Positions 46,964 to 59,111 of a DNA stretch of 62,000 bases are shown in pieces. Made by a program: the position numbers and the translations under genes. The stretch lies in assembly GCF_000003815.2 (NCBI RefSeq), contig NC_049979.1, positions 3,632,520 to 3,694,519 on the forward strand, in the 5' to 3' direction. The notes under the pieces are model-generated. The model saw only the letters and a list, made by a program, of their open reading frames with translations. It was not told where the DNA came from and made no database searches. The DNA is from Branchiostoma floridae (taxonomy: Eukaryota; Chordata; Leptocardii; Amphioxiformes; Branchiostomatidae). Every line of letters begins with the position of its first letter. The first letter of the stretch is position 1.

Positions 46964-47110
46964 CTTTATAGTCTTGTCTGAAGGCCGCCCGTCTCATTAA
47001 TCATGTAAAAATACATATTATCCGGAACATGTCAGACACCGGGAGTTCGTCACTTTACCCTCACCGTTAGGTACAGTTTGAACAACTGTATTGTCAAGTT
47101 ATTTTCCCAT
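46964..47110 (-). promoter_or_regulatory. Gene E core promoter and conserved upstream block
   Basis: TATAAAG lies at 46964-46970, about 70 bp before the ATG. The conserved block is at 47078-47110, again followed by a SINE-like insertion. Confidence 0.65.
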
Positions 47111-47114
47111 CATT

Positions 47115-47370
47115 GTTTCTGACCAGTGCCAAGAGAGTGTTCGCCTTGCATTTCATTCGGTACGTCGTGAGTTAGACCCCGATAAAGCCATACAAAAGAC
47201 TTTTAAAATGTGCATGCCATTTAGCACTCAGATGGGATAGAGGTGGTTGTTGTGAACACGTCACTATCAACGGACTAGCCATATGCTGCAGTGATTGTAC
47301 AAGTTGTGTGGCCAAAGGGATATGAGCGGCACCTGTGCATATGTGCACCTCTTCATAGCGATAAATAGTT
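47115..47370 (+). mobile_element. SINE-like insertion upstream of gene E, shorter and diverged
   Basis: GTTCGCCTTGCATTTC, GTCGTGAGTTAGACCCC, TTTAGCACTCAGAT and AGTTGTGTGGCC match 40,470-40,650 in order. It occupies the same place beside the promoter block, so it predates the D/E duplication. Confidence 0.6.
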
Positions 47371-47902
47371 ATGAGGATATTTAATTTTCATTACAGGCCC
47401 AAATAGAGACCAGGGGCCTAATATTACATTGTCTTACATGTTTAACCCTGTCCTAAAGATACGCCAGTACAGTGCAACATGATATTTTCAAAGTGCACTA
47501 GCTGCTGTTCTTCAGATTCTTTTTTCATCATTCCAGCATCTTTTCATTGTCCGGAAAACACGACCACGCGATTCATCAACGACCTCCGGTAACAGCTGAT
47601 AAATGGTGAGTACACATTTTACCTTATCACCTTTGTGTTTAAAGCTTTGACAGGTAACGTGCGGTATGACCGGATGAAAGCGCATTCTATGATCCAAGCA
47701 ACTGTATTATTTTACCATTATGTCAATTTACAAAACAATTTGACGTAGTAGCATAGATGCGTTACTACACAATACCACACGCTACATATTGGAATTAGGA
47801 CATGTTATCTTATCGTTCACCAGTATTTATGAAACTTAGGATGGGTGGTATGGCCGGATGAAAACAGATTCTATGATCCACCGCAACTGTATTATATGGC
47901 CA

Positions 47903-48136
47903 TTACGCCAGTTTACAAAATAATTTAACGTAGTGAAGTACATATTTGCTGCTATTGTAAAGTAGCACTGGTGTAAACGAGGTGTTTCTGGCCGTTTGGC
48001 ATCGCAGGGACAAAACCGTCGGGAACACTCCCAGACAGAACCAGAACCGCCAAGCCCAGGTGACCATGATGTTGAAAGTCTTTAAATGGAGACGCCCTGT
48101 TACTTGCGCCCCCTTGCGGACTTCTGGAAAACACAT
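47903..48136 (-). other. Possible orphan signal-peptide exon, unsupported
   Basis: MVTWAWRFWFCLGVFPTVLS could be a signal peptide, but there is no clear donor or partner exon. The upstream GCAAGGGGGCGCAAG region looks intergenic. The homology of the receptor cluster ends at about 47,980. Confidence 0.15.
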
Positions 48137-48699
48137 TTCTTTCTATACCGCTGGCAAGTGCAGATGCTGGTCATGAAATCCCCGCAAACATAACTGAATT
48201 TACAGTATATCAGCCCCCCGAAGAAGCACGTCAGCACGGTGACCCTATCACGGCTGATAATTGCGGGACCTGACATATCATCACGCGGCAGCTGCCGGTA
48301 TTACATGATCCCATTCGTCCGAGAACAACCCGACTTGAGACGGTACAGACGTCCACTGTCATCCTTGGCTGACGATGACCTTGTCGCCTTTCAAGACGAT
48401 GGACCAAGGTCACGCCCCCTGAGTTATGAGGCTAGGTGATTCTGAACTCTTTGTGGATTTCTTGAAGGGAAAATTATCACAGATGCCCCCCCCCCCCCCT
48501 TCCGTCAGTAAAATGACTATGGTAAAACTCTAATTGATATCAGCTCTACAGTTTCGGCCATGGCTAAACAGTCCGACTATACGAGAATGACACAGGGCAC
48601 ATCTGGAACACTAAGGCATGCAGAAATTTCAAAAAGGTTACCACAGAAAGCGGAAGGTCCTAACCGACAATTAAAAGTAAAAACTGTACCAATATACCG

Positions 48700-48833
48700 T
48701 AGTCTGGGTACCATCAGGGTAGTAGTGTGCTCCTATGTTCGCTTCTGCTACTCGTCTGGAATAGCTGAGAAGCGATTGTACATAGTGTATAATAAGCGTC
48801 GAAGTGAACACTATCCGGATGGTACCCAGGCAA
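48700..48833. mobile_element. Foldback MITE (TAGCCTGGGTACC family), copy 2
   Basis: GTCTGGGTACCATCAGGGTAG on the left and CTATCCGGATGGTACCCAGG on the right are inverted. Confidence 0.75.
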
Positions 48834-49721
48834 AGTTTACTGCTAACAGCCATAATAAGGACCGACTGGCCAATGTTACCACTTGCTGATTCTCCCTCAG
48901 ACAAATTTTCCTTTGACCCAGGCGTTCTGAATCCTGTCTATAATGATCACCTGTCTACTGTGAACATGTACTTAAGCCCCTCGACTACAGGCGGTTGCCT
49001 AATAAGGGAGAAGTGATATATCCTGGCAAGTCTAATTAGAGGAAAACAGGCTGAGATTCCAAAGGTATTTCTGTCAGGTGGCGGAGAGCCAGCAAAGAAC
49101 CCAGGAGTGAAACTTAATCCCCAGAGTTACTATTCTGGAGCAGGCTAACGACAAACGAAGTAAACCAGCCAAAGCTACAATGATCGTTTCACGTTTACTT
49201 CTGTAATTCTTTTAATCTCATGTGTCTATATATGTTTGAATCACATAAAATACAAATGCACCAAGAGGCGTTGTTTCCGTATCTACGTATATCATTCCTT
49301 GGACTATTTAACGTTTACAATATCGACTTATTTTTACATACACTCCACATTTTAGTTTACAACACTTTTTATTAAGTATTAACAATTTGTCATTTCGATT
49401 TCGTGACATAACGTAAATGTATTCCATATCTTAGACAACATTCTCTTTAGAGCAAGACATCACAGCAACCAAAAATGGAACATCTAGATGTCCATACGTT
49501 ACTTTCAGACTCAATTCTATCATGAAAAATAAATACATCGTCACTCTGTTTTAAATCATACAACCTCTCAAACTGAGAAACGTTCACGTGTCCAGGGTCC
49601 AGCGTTTTCTGCATTATTTCCGTTTGAGAATCGAGTTATATCTATTTACAACAAAAAAACAATACTCTCTCTCCTTTTCTTCACTTAATTGTTTGTTTGC
49701 TTGCTTGTTTATTCGCTTCTT

Positions 49722-49950
49722 GTTAATCCTGGTAGAGCAGGAACCCCGTGAATAAAATAGACCATGTCCACTTCTCTCGCTACCTGGTCACATACTTGTT
49801 TGTTTGTTTGTTTGTTTGCTTGTTTGTCAATCCTGGTATAGCAGGAACCCCGTGAAGGTGATGGTGCCGTCCCCCCCGCTGCTGTCCGGTAGCCCCCCAC
49901 TATTCACATATTTGTTTGTTTGTTTGTTTGTCTATTTGTTTGTTTGTTTA
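49722..49950 (-). repeat. Two truncated tandem copies of the C1q 3' end
   Basis: Copy at about 49,828-49,908 encodes DGTITFTGFLLYQD and a stop; copy at about 49,722-49,751 keeps only GFLLYQD and a stop. Both are separated from each other and from the functional end by (TTTG)n tracts (CAAA on the coding strand). Confidence 0.85.
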
Positions 49951-52656
49951 TTAATCCTGGTAAAGCAGGAACCCCGTGAAGGTGATGGTGCCGTCCTCTC
50001 CACTCCCGTCCAGTAGCCCGCCGCTGGCCAGCTTGGTGTAGACGGTGTCCCCCACCTCCAGGTGCAGCACGACCGCCTGGGACAGCATGCTGGTGTCGCG
50101 CGTGCTGTCGTCCTCAGCCGTGGCCTCTATCCGCCGGTTCTTCATCAGGTGCACTGCGGTCCGCCGCGCGTCCATCTTCTTCATGTTGAAGGTGAAGAAG
50201 TACGTTCCCGCCACCCGGCACGTGAACACCCCGAAGTACGGGTCGAAGCTCGAGCCCACGTTGCTAAGCAACCTGTCGAACTCGATGACTCGTTCCCATG
50301 GCGCGGTGAAGTCCGTGGTGCGCTTGGCGGAGAAGGCGACCTGGGAACCTCCGCTCACCGGAAGGATGTTGTTGTTGTTGTTGATGTGGTTGCTATGGTG
50401 ACGGCTTTCAGTGTTACCTAGGTGACGGAAAGGTCGTTTTAGTAAATAAGTAACAACAAATCAACAACGTTCTTTAATCTAACCTCCAGAAAGCAGACCT
50501 CCCGTTGGTGAGACACTATCCACGGGACAAAAACGTTACCTGGTGTCCAATCCTATTAACGCTACTTCACCTTTATCCAAGGGGTAACCTATACCTGTTT
50601 TTAAAAACAGGACATTTAGGAATATTAAGTCGACGTTCGGTGGTTTCAAATAGGAGTGTTTTCAAAATATTGCAGTATGAAACCACCGTCGTTGACTTAA
50701 AAGGTTTTAACAGGTATAAGTCAACAAGAGATATAAGTCACCCCTCGGATAAAGGTGAACTAGCGTAATTAGACTCGCCAGGTATGATATAGGTTTGGAT
50801 ACCAGGTTAAAATGTATCAGTTGTCCAATGGATACTGCCTTGCAAACCTTAAGATCGTCTTTAGATTTCTCTAATCTACCTTGTCAGGACTATCACAACT
50901 TCCTTCGTCTCCAGGATGCCGCATGTGGACAGCGTTAGTTTTATTGAGACAGAACAGATAACAGATAAACAGCCTTAGCGCAAACCACATGGATGAACTT
51001 GTACCGTACAGACACTCTGGGTTTCAAGGTCAAAATGGCGGCCTTTGTGAACACAGAACTCCGTAAATGGTATCCTGTCGTTTCCAGGTAGAAAGGCTCC
51101 TAGTTTAGAGCGTACAGCGACCAAAATTGGATTTTTGTGCCCTTCAATTGGAATATGACGGAAGATGCAAAAGTATCGTTGACCCAAAAGACAATGAAAC
51201 ACACCAAATACGACAGAAAATTTTCTATCTAAAGTTATGGAATTCGTTGAGCGATCTGTCAACTATTTTGGTCGCCCAGGGGTCGCAGCCTCTAGTGGAA
51301 AGATGGCGATATGGACGGTCACCCAGGGAACCGGACACAGACTGGCCACACAGATCGTCAGTAAGCTGTGCGTTGCGGACCTGTAATCCGCGAGAGTAGG
51401 TCAAAGGGTATGTGACAACATCGATTTTACGCTTTCTTTACCCGATAGACCGAATTTGGCAAACCTGTAATGGAGACGTGTTACTTTCTCGCCGAAAACA
51501 AAGTTTGATTGTTGGCACCCAGACGAATTAACAGGATTGTGGATTTTTTTCTTTAATATTCTGCTTGGTCGAATGTGATAAACACCAAACACAGGAGTAT
51601 TGTTCAGGTATAGCTGTGGAACTAACGCGTTTTGTCAGGTATGCTTCAAAATCAGGGTCCTTACACGACTGACACTGGCTGCCGATGACGCTCTGCGAAG
51701 CCCCCACAACAGGGTCTGCTGCAGTTTGATAATGCCGTTTTGTGCTGACTTTGTAGTTTTCTGATTTCGAGTTGGCCTCTCGTTTACAACAATCACAGCC
51801 AGTAGTAGAACATGGTAGCAATCAGGGCAGTACGCAATCATGCGAAAACATTACATATACCTCCAGCTGTGCCGACAAAAGAAATGCCTCCACAGCTCTA
51901 TCATTGAACCGTGAATAATTTCAACAGGTTGGTAAAGTGCCAACTAACAAAGTGGTTGTTTGTTTTTTTTAAATTCACAACCAGATGTTTACAGAAGCTT
52001 TCTGTGACTGTTTGTTATCTTCTTAGGGGGCAGTTCTGACTGGTTCTACTTCGTACTGCAGCTAGGTGTCGCTGCGGCAATGCTAACAATGCGGTCACAA
52101 ACATGACTGAGTCTCAATCATCCTCATCTTGGTTCATGACTAGAGTGCGTCAATGAAGGTTAGACATTAAGACAATAAGATACGTTATAAAAGCATATAC
52201 TAGTACTCAAGAAACTGGATACTTAGATTTCTTTCATTCCTATTGGACTACCTAGAGTTTGTCCTAGCTAATGTCCTCTGCATTTCAATTCATTTCCTCA
52301 GTGTCACTGACGAAAGGTACTGCATGCTACCTGAAACGTCTGACCGTTTCCAAAATGATATCCTGTTGATTGAGTATATATATCTAGAACTTCTTTTTGG
52401 CATGACTGAAGTGGGTTTTCTGTAAGCTCTTACCGTAGGATGTGGGTGGTCTCCGGTGCACCGGCGCTTTCCCCGGTTTGTATCCTCCCGGCTTTCCCGC
52501 CACCAGTCCGCCATCCTCGCACACCGCGCCGGGCGGGCACCTCGGTTTCCATGACGACGGGAGGGAGAAGGCCTCGGCAGAGAGGGAGAGGCAGACGACC
52601 GCGAGAGAGAACATCGCACCGGCAGACATCTCTCTCAGTACACATGGGAGCTGCAT
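49951..52656 (-). CDS. Secreted C1q-domain protein, two coding exons
   Basis: Exon 52434-52656 encodes a signal peptide (MSAGAMFSLAVVCLSLSAEA, start at 52629 or the upstream Met at 52656) and a short linker with two Cys (RCPPGAVC) and GGYKPGKAP. It ends TACG/GTAAGA in phase 1. Exon 49951-50417 follows acceptor CACCTAG. Together they read SYGNTESRHH then five Asn and a full C1q/TNF-like domain: FSAKR, FDRLLSNVG, YFGVFTCRVAGTYFF, VHLMKN, SQAVVLHLEVGDTVY, ending TFTGFLLYQD. Total 690 nt, 229 aa. There is no collagen repeat, so it is a short soluble C1q-like protein of the cerebellin or C1q-globular type. Its ligand is unknown. Confidence 0.88.
50556..50769. mobile_element. Foldback MITE in C1q gene intron
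   Basis: Left arm ATTAACGCTACTTCACC and right arm GGTGAACTAGCGTAAT are inverted and continue inward through CTTTATCCRAGGGGT and TATACCTGTTTTAA for most of the 214 bp. Confidence 0.85.
52140..52404. mobile_element. Diverged member of the GAAACGTCTGACCG foldback family
   Basis: It shares CACTGACGAAAGGTA, GAAACGTCTGACCGTTTCC and CTTTTTGGCAT with 8,908-9,047. It ends about 30 bp downstream of the C1q exon 2 donor. Confidence 0.6.
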
Positions 52657-54014
52657 TTTTCGGTTTTGTTTTACCTATAAAGGAACAGAAAGAGTTGAAT
52701 AACAGGTCTACAAAATGATTGCGAAGGTCAGACATCAAGAAGTTCGTACCTCTCTAGATCTGTTTCTTAAGATCAATCCTTAGTCTCATAACACAAAAAC
52801 AAGTCTCGCGAACGTCCGCCCGCCAATACTGTGTCCTTCGTCAGGTTCTAATGACCAATCACTCCGCACACGTGACCTGAAGGACACGTGACCTGATGGG
52901 TTCGTGACTTGAGCAGTTACCTGTTTCCTTGTAGCTAGTTGCATCAAACGTAGCAACTTTAATCAGGTTACGCTCACGTTTAATTATAATAGTTACTTTT
53001 ATCCTGAAAACCTCCACCTTTCGTGCCAGCTTTGTCTACTATAGGGGAGCAACTGGCCAACCACCTCCAGTTATAAACCACATTAAAGGTTAAAACAGTC
53101 CCGCTTAGTTAGACCCTCTTGTTTAGAGCCCCAGGCAGTTACCAACCGTTTTAAGGAACAATGAGTGAATGTTGAGACAAAGTCTTATTCCCTTGCAGTA
53201 TTCCCTGCATTACCCACTACCAAGTCCCCCCCCCCCCCTTCACTCCCTCACGGGGTGAGCAAAGGTCTTCCGTGCAAGTGTTGTTTTTCTTAGCGCGAAA
53301 TCGGTCCGATACAAACATTTCCCCCGACCGCCTTCAGCTGTCCAACAACGTGTGTGTCAGTGCAACAAAACTGGTGTAAATCGTTCCACATGTGATACGT
53401 AAGTGGACCGGACTATATTTAAACATCTGGTCTGACATTCCCTCCTTCACCTTAAAGATATCGCGGGTGTCGTTAAGATCCCTTTCACCCACCGGCGGCG
53501 CGCACGTGCGGTTCCTTGGCCTCTGCGTGAGACCCAAGGCCAGGTCTCCCGTCTGTAGTGCCGGCAGAGGGCCTAAGTGCGTTTTTGGGAGATGTAGGGA
53601 TCGAGCTATTTCAGTTAAGCGCTAGCTAAGCGTTGTCGATAAATTATATGTGAAATGTAGTTGGTCGCTTTGATTTGGTAGCATATTATCTGTTAGCCCA
53701 AATTCATCGTTCAGCGTTATTTTCAAATTCCTTTAATCGCAACGGAACGTTCAGCGTGTATGCCAATGACTCTCAACTTGCCATAAAGCATTGCCAACCC
53801 TCCTAAATTTACTAGACCTTTCCAGGCTCCACAGGCCTTTAGAAAAATATCAAAAATCAGCCAGATAGGAGACCACATAGACAGAGAGGACATGCCAGGG
53901 GATCCGGAATTAGCAGGCCTAGGTTCCATAATGTACTTCTCGACCGGCTAACTTCTATGGCATGTTGTCAGTCCATTTGGCCAATTTCTACTATTTTGCA
54001 GCGACATGTGGAAC

Positions 54015-54245
54015 CTGGTAGAGGTGTAACCCCATGTAGAGGTGTAACCCCATGTAGAGCCTTGCCCCGTGTGTGTGTCTGTGCCGCGTACATCCCATGT
54101 AGAGCCTCGCCCCTTGTGTGTGTCTGTGCCGTGTGTACCCCCATGTAGAGCCTCGTCCCGTGTGTGTCTGTGCCGTTTGTACCCTATGTAAACCCTCCCA
54201 CAAGGCTAGGTTTCCGTGTGTGTGTCTGTGCCGTGTGCGGCCTGT
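54015..54245. repeat. Tandem repeat of about 50 bp, four units
   Basis: CCATGTAGAGCCTCGCCCC followed by GTGTGTGTCTGTGCCGTG recurs about four times with small changes, inside the long C1q intron. Confidence 0.8.
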
Positions 54246-55569
54246 CACCACAATTATCCACGGCACTACCGGAGCCCGACACAGCCATTCGTCTTCAAGG
54301 CTCTCCTTAACCTCTCAAGGAGCTTCCGCTTTGAAATCCAAATCCTTTAAGTCACCTTAGATAAATACATTATCCGGAAGGTCAATCAAAGGAACGAACT
54401 TTTAAAAGTCTTTATTTAAGGGTTTTAAGTTTTAATCAACGTAGAGTAAGTAGAGTTTTCTTCTTCTTTTGGGTATTTTCTTTAAAAAGCGCAGGATAAA
54501 GGTCCAATTTCAGGCGAATTTGCGCTTCTACTGTGTAGATCACCTGGTCAGGACGGATCCAAACATGGCTAATAATCTCTGCGGTTTCCCCGAACCTTTG
54601 GCGGACATCCCGCTTTGAAGCACACACGGTCCGAAAATAGAGCCTTGAGTCAAACCTGCTGTGAGTGTGAGTTTCCAGGCCTACCGTTCGGCTACAGTGT
54701 GGGACCCGTACACGGAAAAAGACAAGGATATTAAAACTGGACAGGATGCAGGACCAAGCTGCCAGATTCTGTACGAACAGCTATGTCAGGGGTGTTAGTG
54801 TCACCAAAATGAAAACAGACCTGCAGTGGGTGTCACTTCAGGACAGAAGAGAAATATCCTGACTATACATGATGTACGAAACTGTAACCTCCACCTGGCC
54901 TTCCTACGGTGGTACGACCAACTCCTCTGGTAGCAAACTCCCCTATAAATATGTGTCACTAGTATTCTCCCTATACTAGTTTTAACCAGCGTAGTCAGTC
55001 TGCTTTAACTGGTAGATGTAACAACTACTGACTATACCAGACAAGAACTAGAAATTGTCATGCCTTTAAGTTTTCAACCGATATAAGGATATTCGCTATC
55101 TCCTAGAATTATCAACCCTAGCATCCAGCCTTACTATAGTTCCTGAGTCTCTTCTGTCCTCTCCATAAATTTGGTTGGGAGGAGGTTTGTGCTGACCCTG
55201 GAAACAGTCTGGCACCCAGGCTATTAACCTGTTGACTCCTGTTTAAACTCCTGCAGGACCAAACCGTCCTCTGTCACAGCGCCAGCGGTGTGGTGGTTGC
55301 AGTTAAAGTATTTCGCTTGTCTCTCACGATTTTGCAAATACTCTGCACCACACGGACCTGTTTGAGCTCCGATAATTCTGCCAAACGGCCCCATAGCTGA
55401 CCAGGACCAAACTGTCTCCTGTCAGGACCCCGGCAGGGCGCTTGTCACCTCTCATCTCGCCTGGGCGGATTTCCCCATTTCTGGAATTTTCTTCCGTCCG
55501 AACCGTTTTGGATGAGAATAGATGACTTTAGTTCAGTCGATCTTCAAGCAGATGCATGGCTACAGCTCA

Positions 55570-55850
55570 GGACCCGTATAGAAAATGGGAGCTGCCCCTG
55601 CAGTTTCAAAATAAGCCGCTAGTGGGTCCAAACTTATATCACCTCTTCCCTACCGTAACAGCTACCTACCAACCAAAAATCAAGCCCGTAGCTTGTACAG
55701 AACACGAGATGTCAAAAACGGAAGTTCTACTGCAGTGTCAAGGAAAGCCGCAAGGAGGCCTGGCATCTAACCATTTCTTTGTTTGGCCAACACCTAACCA
55801 TATACCAAATTTCATATCACTCCATCCATAGTTCCTGGAGTTATCCTGCC
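55570..55850 (+). repeat. Interspersed repeat shared with 7,560-7,830
   Basis: CCTGCAGTTTCAAAATAAGC, ACACGAGATGTCAAA and CATATACCAAATTTCATATC match the second half of the element ending at 7,896. The ORF over it is not a gene. Confidence 0.6.
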
Positions 55851-56888
55851 TAACCACGAACTCCAAACTCAACTCAACATTGTAAAATCACCATTTCCAC
55901 AAGGGAATGGGCGATTTGAAACAGCGCTCAACAAATGTCATAGATCATTAAAAACTAATCGTTTGCGTTTTGTTGTCATTTGAGTCATACGTTTTTCTTT
56001 GCATTATATCCATTGCCCAATAATGAAGCGTTAAAAGGAATCCAAGTTCAGTGAAATACATGTACTACGAGTCGGTGCCATGTATCTGCTTGAAGATTAT
56101 ACTTCAGGGCTATCACGCTGTTGTGCCCCAGTTTCCCCATCGTTACTGCGTTTATCCCCCGTCCTTATATAAACCCTTCCAGACTTCCTCAAGCCCTAAA
56201 GCGGAAAGCAAAACAAGTGGGTATGCGCCGGCGGGAACCAAATTGGCCCGCACAGAAAACGTTAACCTAGATTAGGAGCCGAAATGTCTAGTCTTCAAGC
56301 AGACGTATCAGCTGGATGACATACAGAAGAACTTGGAGGCCAAATAGGGACAAATAAGTCGCCATGGGATTTCTCAGTCAGTCTTTTGCAGTGTATCCAG
56401 CTATCACCGGCCGGACAGTTCACTCCTAGGCCAATTAACTCCTACTAGTCTTTCATTCCCAACTTGACCAAAGTCCCCTGTTACTAGCACTATTCGGAGA
56501 GGCGGAAGTCTGTTACAGCCTACGAAATGTTGACATGACGCCTGTGGTGCCGACAGGGACGTTCTTAAGCGCTTCCCTACGTCAAATGACGCTCCCTGAC
56601 GTCCCATAAACGTTACGTAACGTCCCAAGGCGTTTCCCTAACGTCGTCGTAAACATTTCAGACCATCTAAACGAGCTTGCAGCACTCCGGATACCTGGCG
56701 TTATCTGTTAAACCTCGACATCCCCACTCTAAGTGCCAACCGCAATCCGAAGGGAACTGGGCCCAATTCCTGGGTTCCAATTAGACGCGCCAGAGGCCGC
56801 CCGTTCACAACATTGTTCCCATAGCCGGGCGACAGTCCCGACCGTACCCGGGCCAGCGACATGCATTCCGGGGCGGGTGGGCATACTG

Positions 56889-57075
56889 TGAATGCAGAAA
56901 TATTCGCGGTGGTTTAATGTTCACGGTTTTCGCGATGACCACTTCACCGCGAAATAAAAGCCACCGAGAACATTTTTTTTTCCTTTTTTGTATGATACTG
57001 CAGCCTATGGCGCTACCGCGAAATTAAAACCATCGCGAACACTCCATTTTCCCGCTACAGCGAAAGAACTTAAAT
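56889..57075. mobile_element. MITE-like element with repeated TTCGCG / CGCGAA
   Basis: TGTGAATGCAGAAATATTCGC on the left and the inverse of GCGAAAGAACTTAAATGCGT on the right, with several CGCGAA/TTCGCG inverted pairs inside. Confidence 0.55.
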
Positions 57076-58164
57076 GCGTTCACATAGGCGCGGACCTACG
57101 GCACGCAACCCAAACATCGGTAGCCACCGGGAAGGCAATCCTACACACCTGAAACAACCCTCGTGCGCAAACTTGTCGTTCTTGATACACGAAAGTGTAG
57201 TCTGCTATAAGCGAGATTTAATCAGGCTAACGAAAGTGGATCCTTGACAAGAACCGCTTCAGAAGACCAAGGCCGAGGCCAGCATCAGGTAGACCCTGCT
57301 TACGAAAGTGTCATCTCCTTCACATTGTCTTGCGAAACGTCTTAATTCTACTCTTAACAAGACAGAGTAAAGCGACCAATAAATTGGATGACAATGGTGA
57401 CTTGAAAAGCTATAACAAATCGTTTTGACGTCGTCTTAAAAGCGTTTGTATCTGGCTGTCAATTTTGACAGGTTTCCCTTTAGTGTTTGGCAGCCGGACA
57501 CAAAGAAAACCTTTTTAAAGAATACAAGGCCTGATAAAAATGAGTGAAAGGACCTCATGTCCAGCCGGAGGCTAACCTCTGCTTAGAGAGTCCGACTATA
57601 AACTACACACTGAGAAACACAATCACACTCCAGAGTCTTGTTGAACCCCAAAAGCGTCCACACCTCTATTTAGCCGCTTCCCGTGGCGAGTGTGCTAGAG
57701 TTTCAGGCGGGGTTGGCCGGCTGCCATCGCGACCAGCTCACAACTGCGTGTCGGAAACTTCCGTGTGCGTGTCGGTCATGTTGTGGTCTCTACCAGGCTA
57801 AGTACCCTGGCCATGGGCAGGATAGTTTTCCAGGGGTACCGTAGTTTGATCTACTTTGGCCAACATGGGGTTTCATTGGTCTTAACCTTAGCATGGACTC
57901 ACTCTCCCAGCCAATTAGTCCACTTTTGGGCGTATGTTACGATCCGTGCCCCCGTAGGAAGGCCCAGTCATGTTGCGTGGCGGCCTTGTCTCTACCGGAC
58001 TAAGGGTTATAGTAAAGAGAGAGTAATTTACATGGGGAGTTTGGTCGTCATAGGGTAAGATGTTCCCCTTCCCACGCACGGACTGACTCCAGTTGCCAAT
58101 TATTTTGCTGAACGACTCTGTTGGCCAATTATTTCCCCGATTTATGTTGAATTCTGCTATCCAT

Positions 58165-58456
58165 GTAGCCTGGGTGCCACCCGATAACTACCGGTACTCC
58201 TAGTCCTATGTAACTCATGGGGGCCGGCTGGTAAAACTCCACTACGATCCCCGCGACCAAACCTCTGCTTGGAGAACACCATAGAAATCTGGTCACCATT
58301 CTCAACCTAAATTAGCGGTTTGGGGAGTTTTGCTAAGAATGGGTTTCTGGTAGTGGCCGAAGACCTATACTTGCTTCGCCAGGGTACTGTTTTAGTCTAC
58401 AGAGAAGCAACAACAGTAACTCCGGTACTTAGTTAAATCGGATGGTACCCAGGCTA
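58165..58456. mobile_element. Foldback MITE (TAGCCTGGGTACC family), copy 3, longer core
   Basis: TAGCCTGGGTGCCACCCGAT and ATCGGATGGTACCCAGGCTA form the ends. The core is about 250 bp and includes an ACCTCTGCTTGGAGAAC motif of another family. Confidence 0.7.
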
Positions 58457-58980
58457 CTGTAAACCGAAGGAAGGCTTGTTGAAGGCTACTGGCAGCCAGC
58501 GAGGACAGTTTTGCACCTGTGAGTCCGCCAGTCTGAACCGAGGATGTTCCGACGCCTGGACGATCTGCTAGACATGACGGCCCGGGAGCGCTAGTTGGTG
58601 GTACGCCCCGCCCGGCTGCGCCCCGAATCGGCTCGTCTGGCCAACCCCAAGACCTGTTCCTCTCCGTAACGTTTGAAACAGGCAGCTGACTAGGGCATAC
58701 GAGCCGAATTAATCTGGCTACTTTACCAGATTGGGCTGGAAAGCCTACCGTTACGTGTATTCCGTGTATAATTTGTCAGCATAGCTATCACCGTAAGTCA
58801 CCACACACAAGACAAGGAGTAACTAAACGTTACCCCATTAACAGCACGATAATAACGACCGCGTGGTCTCTATCTTTCTCTCCCTCTCTCTTAAGTCCGA
58901 CGCACTACAAAGCTAAAAGCTAAGATATGTGAGACGAAATGGAAAGTTTTCTACTCCACAAAGCAGAACAGAGCTCTTAC

Positions 58981-59085
58981 CTTGTGTCACGACACGATAG
59001 TCCGAGGTAGTCTGGATATATTCCTATGAGTTTGGCTGTTGAGTTCCGCGGTTCTGACTTCCCCGTGTGTCCTGTGCGGGTTTGT
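58981..59085 (-). other. Proposed noncoding first exon of the C1q gene
   Basis: It ends CACAAG/GTAAGAGC at 58981 and begins about 28 bp after a TATA box. Downstream, a strong acceptor (TTTCTGTTCCTTTATAG) at 52675 opens the signal-peptide exon 18 bp before the first ATG. The pairing across 6.3 kb is inferred. Confidence 0.5.
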
Positions 59086-59111
59086 ACTGGCTAGCGTTCT
59101 CTGCGCGCCGT

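Larger units (their letters stand above)
47371..49270. other. Region between gene E and the C1q gene
   Basis: 47,590-47,975 resembles the upstream flank of gene D (GGTAACGTGCGGTATG, ACCATTATGTCAATTT, twice) and of genes A-C (TACATATTTGCT...CACTGGTGTAAA). From about 47,985 the sequence no longer matches the array. It includes a poly-C run at about 48,487-48,499 and one MITE. No gene is seen. Confidence 0.55.
52675..58980 (-). other. Long first intron of the C1q gene: mostly repeats
   Basis: Apart from the repeats listed separately, I see poly-C at about 53,228-53,238, a sequence near 53,930-54,000 shared with 60,700-60,750 (TTTGGCCAATTTC), and TATAAGCGAGATTTAATCAGG near 57,208 shared with 6,660. 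No coding exon is supported. Confidence 0.5.

Noticed and set aside
47903-48136. Sixth receptor signal exon
   Set aside because: The hydrophobic start is not followed by a Thr-rich stalk or the conserved TCCG/GTAGGAG donor, and no TATA box lies 70 bp upstream.
50045-50421. Plus-strand ORFs of about 118 codons
   Set aside because: Antisense of the C1q exon; the minus frame carries the recognisable domain.
55556-55831. 91-codon plus-strand ORF
   Set aside because: It lies in an interspersed repeat also found at 7,560-7,830, without the ORF.
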